A stretch of DNA of 25,030 nt, from positions 1 to 25,030 of the forward strand of contig JAILEL010000447.1 of assembly GCA_024687845.1 (NCBI GenBank). Direction: 5' to 3'. The notes beneath the pieces were generated by a model. That model did no database searches, was not told the DNA's origin, and saw only the letters and a program-made list of their open reading frames with translations. Positions within the stretch are counted from its first letter, which is position 1, and each line of letters opens with the position of its first letter. Made by a program: the position numbers and the translations under genes. The DNA comes from Eubacterium sp. Lineage in GTDB: Bacteria > Bacillota_A > Clostridia > Lachnospirales > Lachnospiraceae. This document shows, piece after piece, positions 5,938 to 12,376 of the stretch.

Positions 5938-8877
5938 TTATTCTTTATATAGAGACTGAACAAGGGTAATATTATTATCATCTTTATAGCAAATTGATGT
6001 AAAGAATAAGAGTGAAATAACGCTAGTCAAAACTATTATAAGCATCATCCATACTGGAAGTGTAAAGCTTATCTTTCCAAATCTGCTATTCAGTATAAAA
6101 CGAATTGCTACTACAAAAGCTCCTGTTATGAGTCCTGAATAAATGAGTGATTTTACCATTAAACGAATGTTTTCGAGAAGTAACATTTTGTTCTTCTGCT
6201 TCTTAGTCATTCCCATGGACTTAAGAACTGAAATCTCCTGGTGTCTTGAAAGTCTTCTACCCATGACTGAATTGTAAAGGTTTAGCATACAGATCAGCGC
6301 TATAAGTAATGTAAAGCATACGGCTACAATATTTATAATCTTGGTTATAGCAGTTCTAAAATCAGTAAGTCCCGTTGCTATAGAGGCTGATCTTATAGCC
6401 TTATTATCAAACTCATCCTTTAGCTGAGACAGATTTCTAACAAGCTTTGAGTCATTGGTATTTACATTGAAAAGCACCTGTCTTATTCCCATTCCACTTG
6501 CATCCTCTGGAGTAAGACTTCTTATATATTCTCTTGTAGTTTCAGAAGTAATAATCCAGGCAGCACGTCCCTTAAGACTATAATATTCCTCTATATCAGA
6601 TGCATCTATATATCCTGCAAATGTAACTGGTATATCAATCTCCTTAATCTCATCCTTATCTTTAATATACTCACCATACATCAGATTTATCTCATCACCG
6701 ACTTTATAGTTAAATGGATTCTTAACCTCATAAGAAGTAAAGTCGGGCTGCAGGGCTCCTTCAAAAGCAAACTCATATTCTTCAGTTGAAAGAATGAGCT
6801 TTTCATATACCAGGACTGGATTCTCTCCTGATACATCTACTCCGGCTTTCTTTGCCACTTCTGAAAACTGCTCATCAGAAAGAGTTATCATATTCACTTC
6901 AGGATTTGACCATATCTCCACTGGTTCGAGGAAGTTATCTACTACAATCTGAGGCTTTTCCCCAGGATAATATAAATCTAATATTCTATTCAGGTCATCC
7001 CTATATTCCTCAGAATAATCTGAAAGAGCGATATTATAGGGGGCGAGTTCAATATTCATTTCGATATAGTCTGACACTTCATCAGAAGTTACTATATCCT
7101 CTTTTCCTGCCATATACTGCGCGTCATCATCAAATGAAAAGGAGTATTCATAACCCTCATATTTTGATCCTATGGCAACATCCTCCTGATCCGCCTTAGA
7201 CTTAACAATATCTGTAAAGCTTCTGACCGCAAATGCAGTAATCAGTGTAAGTGATATAAATACTGTAATACTTCTGATAATACCTTGAGTAGAATGTCTG
7301 TTTCTACTGATTGAAGCTGCTGAAAGAAGTCTCTCAGGGCGTCCCTTCATCATAAGTGCGAAATGTGTCTTAAACCCGTGCTTCTTAATTCTGACGCCTG
7401 TATCATCATTTCCTCTGATACTCTCGATTGGACCTACCTTACTAATCTTTATAGCAGGAATCCATGCTGATATCCAAACCGCTGCAGCTGAGAAGATAAG
7501 CACAAAGAATATATTAAGCGGATTTATGATCAAATGATAATCTATCTCACAGCTTTTTCCTGTGATAACATTTGTCGCAATGCTTGATATAATCTTAGCG
7601 AAATGAGGATAAAGAAGCATCATGGCTCCCTTAACCACCAAGAGTCCAAGAATTATGCCGATAGGCAGTGCCATAGCAAGCAGAACAAATACCTCATAAT
7701 ATACACTCCATTTCTTCTGTCGGCGAGTTGCACCGACTGATGAGAGCATTCCAAGATAACGGCTTCTCTCTTTATAGGACATACTGAATACATTATATAT
7801 CAGTACCAATGACGCTGCTGAGATAAGGATTATAAAGAATGCTTGGAAGAATATCATTAGCATATTGAAGTTGGCATCAGTCCCCTTCGCTGCAAATACA
7901 AGCAAGAGGTCATTTGAAACTATCTGTCCATTCACTACTGGAATACGAGTTCCGTCCTCCAGCATATAAGCACTTCCATTTTCCTTTACTTCTGCTCTTT
8001 CTTCTTCATTTCTATGACTGTCTATTATACTGGCTATCTCTCCTTCTGTTTTTTCATTTGACTTAAGATCTATAGTAAATACGAGATTAATAGTTTCGCC
8101 ATCAGCTATATCAGAATCATTCTTAGTAATGGCTGTATATCCGCCCTGTCCGTCTGATTCATAGCTTGGGGTTTCCATGATACCTACTATAGTATATGTA
8201 CCCTTAAGGCCTGTTGGCTCATGTATTTCCTCAAAATCATCATTTTCAGGCCAGTATGCAAAATGTGCAGGAGCCTTTACTGTAGTACCGTGTTCAACAC
8301 TGAAAACGTTATTACCAAACATAAGCACACCAGGAGCTTTTCCTGCTGCAATCTTCTCTTCCTCGCCTTCCTTAAAGTATGCATGCACATATCTGTCAAA
8401 TGCATCAACATCAACTGTGTCACCAACCTTAATATCTGCGCCATCCTCTATGGCTCTCTCACTTATAAGTATTTCTTCTTCCGTTTCAGGAACACGACCT
8501 TCAATTATATTTATATTCATCCAGTCAAACAGTTCGCCTGAATACCCCTTTAGCTCTAGATATGGAGTCTCTATATTTGCACTCTGAGGAAAGTCTGTAT
8601 AGCCCAGTGGTCTGGATATCTCAAGCTTATCAATAGACTTAAGAGCTGATATCTCATCTGCCTCTTCCTTCGCTACATCATATACCTGATAGTGCCATTT
8701 GCCCTGATCCGCTTCAACCGCACGTCTCATGAAGTCCATCACTGTATCTTTACCAACGAAAACTGCTGTCATAAGAACCACCATCACGAGAATACCTGCA
8801 AATGTAATAATCGTGCGCTTCTTATTCTTCTTCATATATGTTTTAGTTACCTGAAATATAATCTTCTTATTCTTCAT
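5938..8877 (-). CDS. FtsX/MacB-type ABC exporter permease, 979 aa, duplicated FtsX core
   Basis: A membrane anchor (about 22-42) is followed by a large extracellular region. Then comes a first FtsX core of three helices (about 350-500) with the cytoplasmic LGMLSSVGATRRQ signature. A second anchor (about 545-565) and second extracellular region follow, then a second three-helix core near the C-terminus with ISVLKSMGMTKKQ. This is the arrangement of COG0577-type antimicrobial-peptide or lipoprotein exporters, which act mechanically on substrates outside the membrane. AGGAAAG precedes the ATG. Its ATPase lies 67 nt upstream, and that gap holds a decayed copy of the mobile-element end. The size and two outer domains differ from BceB permeases (about 650 aa). 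Confidence 0.9.
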   Translation of the reverse strand: MKNKKIIFQVTKTYMKKNKKRTIITFAGILVMVVLMTAVFVGKDTVMDFMRRAVEADQGKWHYQVYDVAKEEADEISALKSIDKLEISRPLGYTDFPQSANIETPYLELKGYSGELFDWMNINIIEGRVPETEEEILISERAIEDGADIKVGDTVDVDAFDRYVHAYFKEGEEEKIAAGKAPGVLMFGNNVFSVEHGTTVKAPAHFAYWPENDDFEEIHEPTGLKGTYTIVGIMETPSYESDGQGGYTAITKNDSDIADGETINLVFTIDLKSNEKTEGEIASIIDSHRNEEERAEVKENGSAYMLEDGTRIPVVNGQIVSNDLLLVFAAKGTDANFNMLMIFFQAFFIILISAASLVLIYNVFSMSYKERSRYLGMLSSVGATRRQKKWSVYYEVFVLLAMALPIGIILGLLVVKGAMMLLYPHFAKIISSIATNVITGKSCEIDYHLIINPLNIFFVLIFSAAAVWISAWIPAIKISKVGPIESIRGNDDTGVRIKKHGFKTHFALMMKGRPERLLSAASISRNRHSTQGIIRSITVFISLTLITAFAVRSFTDIVKSKADQEDVAIGSKYEGYEYSFSFDDDAQYMAGKEDIVTSDEVSDYIEMNIELAPYNIALSDYSEEYRDDLNRILDLYYPGEKPQIVVDNFLEPVEIWSNPEVNMITLSDEQFSEVAKKAGVDVSGENPVLVYEKLILSTEEYEFAFEGALQPDFTSYEVKNPFNYKVGDEINLMYGEYIKDKDEIKEIDIPVTFAGYIDASDIEEYYSLKGRAAWIITSETTREYIRSLTPEDASGMGIRQVLFNVNTNDSKLVRNLSQLKDEFDNKAIRSASIATGLTDFRTAITKIINIVAVCFTLLIALICMLNLYNSVMGRRLSRHQEISVLKSMGMTKKQKNKMLLLENIRLMVKSLIYSGLITGAFVVAIRFILNSRFGKISFTLPVWMMLIIVLTSVISLLFFTSICYKDDNNITLVQSLYKE

Positions 8878-8906
8878 AATTGCTTTCCTGCTTTTATCAA
8901 TCTACA

Positions 8907-8925
8907 GTTATTATTCACGGTTAAA
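8907..8925. repeat. Degenerate solo copy of the mobile-element end
   Basis: GTTATTATTCACGGTTAAA differs from the 19-bp sequence at 17974-17992 and at the left end of the 135-bp element at two positions. It sits between the ATPase and permease genes about 30 nt before the permease ATG. No matching 8-bp direct repeat flanks it, so it is either an old insertion or a chance resemblance. Confidence 0.6.
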
Positions 8926-8944
8926 TCAAAAAGTATTCTTAAAC

Positions 8945-9634
8945 CTACACTATATTCCTAACTTGTTCATTTTTTATGATACGACCATCTTCGATGCTGA
9001 TCACTCTATCTGCCTGCATAGCAAGACCTTCATCGTGAGTTATAAGAATTAATGTCTGCTTATTTACTCTATTAGATTCTTTAAGAAGCTCGATTATCTC
9101 CTCTCCCGTCTTCCTGTCCAGGTTTCCTGTAGGCTCATCAGCCAGAAGAATTGCCGGATGACTATAAAGTGCTCTTCCTATAGAAACTCGCTGCTGCTGT
9201 CCACCTGATAACTGATTCGGAAGATTGTTTCTTCTATCTGTAAGTCCCAGATGTTCAACTACACTATCAAGTCTTTCTTTATCAAGAGCTCTGCCATCCA
9301 GGAGATGTGGAAGCGCTATATTTTCATCAATATTTAGGACCGGCATCAGATTATAGAACTGATATACAAGACCGATCTGTCTTCTTCTGAAGATTGCCAG
9401 CTTGTCTTCATTTAAACTGTGAATATCTGTGCCATCGATATATACCTTTCCTTCTGTTGGCTTATCCACTCCACCAAGTATATGCAGAAGAGTTGACTTA
9501 CCGCTTCCTGAAGGACCGATGATTGATACAAACTCTCCCCTCTCAACAGAGAAGCTCACATTATCAAGAGCTCTTACCTCTGTATCTCCTGAACCATATA
9601 TTTTCGAAACGCCTTCACATTTTAAGATTTCCAT
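8945..9634 (-). CDS. ABC exporter ATPase, MacB/LolD type (module with the 979-aa permease)
   Basis: 229 aa. All motifs are present: Walker A GPSGSGKST (about 40-48), Q-loop YQFYNL, signature LSGGQQQRVSIGRAL, Walker B ILLADEPTGNLD and the H-loop ITHDE. The length and the DEPTGNLD form place it with MacB/LolD/FtsE-type ATPases that pair with FtsX permeases. AAAGGAT precedes the ATG. It is first in a probable operon ATPase-permease-lipoprotein-regulator-kinase, behind a promoter with phased TGAC half-sites. Confidence 0.95.
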   Translation of the reverse strand: MEILKCEGVSKIYGSGDTEVRALDNVSFSVERGEFVSIIGPSGSGKSTLLHILGGVDKPTEGKVYIDGTDIHSLNEDKLAIFRRRQIGLVYQFYNLMPVLNIDENIALPHLLDGRALDKERLDSVVEHLGLTDRRNNLPNQLSGGQQQRVSIGRALYSHPAILLADEPTGNLDRKTGEEIIELLKESNRVNKQTLILITHDEGLAMQADRVISIEDGRIIKNEQVRNIV

Positions 9635-9704
9635 TGCCTATCCTTTCATGATCATTAGATGATTTATTTTTTCTCTTTCGGGTTATCTCCCCTTCACAGT
9701 TATT

Positions 9705-9760
9705 AATATATCACACGAATATGACACAGTGGTGACTCTTAAAGTGACAGTTTAGTCACA
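9705..9760 (-). promoter_or_regulatory. Putative response-regulator-activated promoter with phased repeats
   Basis: A minus-strand TATATT (9705-9710) could be the -10 box, but the -35 position reads ACCACT, unlike TTGACA. Around it GTCA half-sites recur at 9745-9748, 9733-9736 and 9722-9725, spaced 12 and 11 bp, with an inverted TGAC at 9755-9758. Direct repeats in helical phase over a poor -35 are typical of promoters activated by OmpR-family regulators. The ATPase gene starts about 70 nt downstream. Confidence 0.55.
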
Positions 9761-9762
9761 TT

Positions 9763-9794
9763 AAAAGAGGATAATGATACAAACCATTACCCTC
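9763..9794 (-). terminator. Intrinsic terminator after the MFS gene
   Basis: Minus strand GAGGGTAATG (9785-9794) pairs fully, with one G-U, to CATTATCCTC (9767-9776) around an 8-nt loop, followed by TTTT (9763-9766). The short U run makes it moderate. It separates the MFS transcript from the ABC promoter just beyond. Confidence 0.7.
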
Positions 9795-9839
9795 ATAGAA
9801 TCATATGATATCTCTTTACATTAATTTAATTTTGCATAA

Positions 9840-11150
9840 TTAATCTGAATAATTATATTTCTTAAGTATTTGTCCAAAGATGAGACACATAGTAGTTCCA
9901 AGTACTCCAAGTATGAAAAGCATCAGCGCTGCTCCCGAGCCCTTTCCACTTCCGAAAAGGAACTGAAGAGTTTCACCAGAATATTTCATAATCGGCTCAC
10001 ACACTTCATCTACCATAACTCCACCAAAGAGGAGTCCGATAGGGATTGTAAAGAACTGCAATGTATTTCTGCAGGCATATACTCTTCCCTGTAATCTTTC
10101 AGGAATAGAATTCCTCATAATTACAGTCTGATTCGTGCTCATTACTGGAACCAATATCCATCCAATTATCTCAGCTATACACCAAAGAACCGGACTTCTT
10201 GAAAATGCCAGAAGGAAGTTCTCTGTTCCAAGCGAGAAAAGCATCGATGCATATATAACCCTTACTCTATTCTTTGGCTTTGGCATAGCCGTAGCTATAA
10301 GACTTCCGACTACCATAGCGATTCCTGAAAAAGATGTTACTATACCATAGATTGAATTGCCACCCTTATGACTCGGAATGATAAATGCCGGCAGAACCGC
10401 ATCAAAGGCTGAAGCTATAAAATTAACTCCCGCCAGAAATAGGATTATATACAGAATCAGCGGATTATCCTTTAAGTACACCAGCCCTTCTTTAGCAAGA
10501 CTAAGGACGCTTCCCTCATTTGCCTCCTTCTCAGGCACTTCAGGAATGGTTATAAAACATGCAAGTGCGATAAATGCAACTGCAAAGGATATAAGGTCTA
10601 TCACTATCGCTGCATCTAGTCCTGCGAGCCCATAAACTGCAGCTGCAATCAGAGGATTTCCTATTGTCACAAGGGATCTCGATAATTGCTGCAGACCACT
10701 GGTCTTCTGATAATATCCCTTCGGAATCACCATCGTATAAGCTACTTCTGACGCAGGCTGCTGAACAGTATTCATTAGCCCTGACACAGCATTTATCAGA
10801 TAGAGATGCCATACAGAAAGTGTATCTGTCTTATATAACACGAATACTGTGACTGTAGTAAGGGCTGCCAGCAGGTCACATATCAGCATAGTCTTCTTCT
10901 TATCGAACTTATCTGTAAGTGCTCCTGCGAATATACTCATTATGACATATGGCGCATATGTAAAGATTCTAAGCGCCGCAGTATTAAGAGCTGAACCCGT
11001 CTTCTCATATAACCAAAGTGTTAAAGCAAATGCAGTAATCGCACTTCCCAGCTGTGACAAACTCTGAGTACTCCAAAGAATATAAAAATCCTTTAGATCC
11101 TTGTTAACACTTTTATTAGTTCTTTCATGATTAGCTTTTTCTTTATTCAT
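9840..11150 (-). CDS. MFS efflux transporter (MefA-like, MFS_3 type)
   Basis: 436 aa with an opening cytoplasmic tail of about 25 residues (rich in K, N and E) and roughly twelve hydrophobic segments. The loop motif GALTDKFDKKKTMLI matches motif A of the major facilitator family. The sequence style (FYILWSTQSLSQLGSAITAFALTLW in pieces, QPASEVAYTMVIPKGYYQKTSGLQQLSRS) is that of MFS_3 permeases related to macrolide efflux and enterobactin export proteins. A drug or secondary metabolite is therefore the likely cargo, though the substrate is unknown. AAGGAG lies about 10 nt before the ATG. It appears to be a single-gene unit with its own promoter palindrome, leader hairpin and terminator. Confidence 0.9.
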   Translation of the reverse strand: MNKEKANHERTNKSVNKDLKDFYILWSTQSLSQLGSAITAFALTLWLYEKTGSALNTAALRIFTYAPYVIMSIFAGALTDKFDKKKTMLICDLLAALTTVTVFVLYKTDTLSVWHLYLINAVSGLMNTVQQPASEVAYTMVIPKGYYQKTSGLQQLSRSLVTIGNPLIAAAVYGLAGLDAAIVIDLISFAVAFIALACFITIPEVPEKEANEGSVLSLAKEGLVYLKDNPLILYIILFLAGVNFIASAFDAVLPAFIIPSHKGGNSIYGIVTSFSGIAMVVGSLIATAMPKPKNRVRVIYASMLFSLGTENFLLAFSRSPVLWCIAEIIGWILVPVMSTNQTVIMRNSIPERLQGRVYACRNTLQFFTIPIGLLFGGVMVDEVCEPIMKYSGETLQFLFGSGKGSGAALMLFILGVLGTTMCLIFGQILKKYNYSD

Positions 11151-11178
11151 TTTTCTTTGCTCCTTAATTCTAGTTATT

Positions 11179-11203
11179 AATCAGGTCATTCAGTAACCTG
11201 ATT
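11179..11203 (-). promoter_or_regulatory. Leader hairpin just before the MFS ribosome site
   Basis: On the minus strand AATCAGGTTA pairs with TGACCTGATT (10 bp, one G-U) around a CTGAA loop, ending about 28 nt before the ATG of the MFS gene. No U-tract follows, so it is not a terminator. It could stabilise the mRNA or modulate ribosome access. Confidence 0.5.
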
Positions 11204-11242
11204 TCTTATAATCTATGATTAGAGCAAAGCCTGAGGAAATTG

Positions 11243-11270
11243 ATTATAAAACTAATATAGTATTAGTTTT
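11243..11270 (-). promoter_or_regulatory. MFS promoter region with a 10+10 palindrome
   Basis: A minus-strand TATAAT (11243-11248) abuts a near-perfect interrupted palindrome: arms AAAACTAATA (11248-11257 on plus) and TATTAGTTTT (11261-11270), with a 3-bp centre. The palindrome fills the space where the -35 to -10 spacer would be, and no TTGACA-like -35 is seen. This fits an operator for a repressor or a spacer-binding activator. No regulator gene of MarR, TetR or MerR type is present in the window. Confidence 0.5.
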
Positions 11271-11510
11271 ATCTTCCTCCATACAGACTCCTCAAGCTCT
11301 GCATGGAGTTGATACTTCGCAACGTCTCATATTATTCTCCTTTTATCTTTCATTTATTCACATATATTTCGTTCATTTTACCACCAGCATTACCGCTCCT
11401 GGCGACTTACTAGCGATAAGTATAGCAAAGAACATTTATGCGTGCAAGTAACGTAAAAGATTAATTCAATTAATACAGAAGAACGTTCACGGAAAACTAC
11501 AATACATCCA
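11271..11510. other. Intergenic stretch with no recognised gene
   Basis: Together with the MFS promoter and leader this 360-bp gap (11151-11510) lacks a supported gene. On the minus strand a 12-codon ORF (11292-11330, MRRCEVSTPCRA) has a good AAGGAG ribosome site. In the same frame after its stop, MEEDKTNTILVL follows a weaker site. Neither matches anything I know. A plus-strand ORF (11215-11451) has no ribosome site. An AT-rich 7-bp hairpin (ATTAATT/AATTAAT) near 11465 with TTTT could end ABC transcription weakly. Confidence 0.4.
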
Positions 11511-12230
11511 TTAACTTGCCCACTTCTGAGTTATCGTAGAGGCCTTTCCATTTTCAAGATAAACAGTTCTGTCTCCATAAGATGCACATTTCTCAGAATG
11601 TGTTACCTGAAGGATTGATATTCCCTTCTCTTTATTGATTCTTCTGAAAAGTTCCATGATTTCCTCACCGGACTTCTTATCCAGATTACCAGTTGCCTCA
11701 TCTGCCAGGATAATATCCGGATTTCCGATAACCGCTCTAGCGATAGCAACTCTCTGTTGCTGACCACCTGATAGTTTAGAAGGCATTTCCTTTCTCTTAG
11801 CTGAAAGACCAGTAATCTCAAGGATTTCATCCAGTTCCTTCTTGAGGGAGGCCTTAGTCTTTCCAGCAACCAGTGATGGTAGAAGTATATTATCTTCAAC
11901 ATTTAGATTCTGAACCAGATTATAAAACTGGAAGATAAAGCCTATCTTATCCAATCTTATCTTGGAAAGATCCTTCTCCTTAAGCTTTCCTATATTCTTA
12001 CCACATACTACAATGTCACCAGTAAACTCTCTATCAAGACCACCAATCAGATAAAGCAGCGTTGACTTTCCAGTTCCAGAAGGGCCCATAAGGGATACAA
12101 ACTCACCATACTTTACTTCCATACTTGCTCCATCAAGTACCTTGGCGATAGCATCTCTGCCTTTACCGAATTCCTTATGTACATTTCTTACTTCTATTAT
12201 ATTTTTTGTATTCATTAATGATTTCTCCAT
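11511..12230 (-). CDS. ABC exporter ATPase, MacB/LolD type (module with peptidase and 840-aa permease)
   Basis: 239 aa with Walker A GPSGTGKST, Q-loop FQFYNLVQNLNVEDNILLPS, signature LSGGQQQRVAIARAV, Walker B IILADEATGNLD and H-loop VTHSE. The Walker B run reads DEATGNLD rather than the usual DEPTGNLD; the catalytic glutamate is kept. AAGGAG lies 7 nt before the ATG. It follows the permease gene by 146 nt, an unusually long gap for this pair, which holds a folded palindromic element. Confidence 0.94.
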   Translation of the reverse strand: MEKSLMNTKNIIEVRNVHKEFGKGRDAIAKVLDGASMEVKYGEFVSLMGPSGTGKSTLLYLIGGLDREFTGDIVVCGKNIGKLKEKDLSKIRLDKIGFIFQFYNLVQNLNVEDNILLPSLVAGKTKASLKKELDEILEITGLSAKRKEMPSKLSGGQQQRVAIARAVIGNPDIILADEATGNLDKKSGEEIMELFRRINKEKGISILQVTHSEKCASYGDRTVYLENGKASTITQKWAS

Positions 12231-12243
12231 TTTATTTCTCCTT

Positions 12244-12267
12244 ATCTTGTTATTTATCTTGTTATTT
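12244..12267. repeat. Perfect 12-bp tandem duplication
   Basis: ATCTTGTTATTT occurs twice head-to-tail (12244-12255, 12256-12267) just upstream of the ATPase ribosome site, running into the folded element at 12263-12367. Confidence 0.8.
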
Positions 12268-12367
12268 GCAGTAACTTGAGTTACCTGCTTCGCAGGTTAC
12301 GTGAAAGATAATATGAAAAACATACTGCAAGCAGTTGTTTTCTATTATCTCTCACGAACTGCAAATA
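12263..12367. repeat. 105-bp palindromic element (three-way-junction fold)
   Basis: Outer 10-bp inverted repeats TATTTGCAGT (12263-12272) and ACTGCAAATA (12358-12367) enclose two hairpins. One is short: ACCTGC-TTC-GCAGGT (12283-12297). The other is long: CGTGAAAGATAATA (12300-12313) pairs with TATTATCTCTCACG (12343-12356) with one mismatch. It extends through the AAAACA/TGTTTT stretches and closes with ACTGC-AA-GCAGT. No coding capacity and no flanking direct repeat. It lies inside the permease-ATPase operon, so its RNA form would fold in the transcript. Confidence 0.7.
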
Positions 12368-12376
12368 GTCTCTCTA

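Noticed and set aside
11215..11451. A plus-strand ORF of 78 codons in the gap between the MFS and ATPase genes
   Set aside because: No ribosome site before its ATG, no recognisable motif, opposite strand to every accepted gene, and it overlaps the MFS promoter palindrome.
11436..11492. A possible degenerate copy of the palindromic elements (CGTGCAAGTAACG facing CGTTCACG)
   Set aside because: The inverted match is short and gapped and no flanking direct repeat exists, so chance cannot be excluded.
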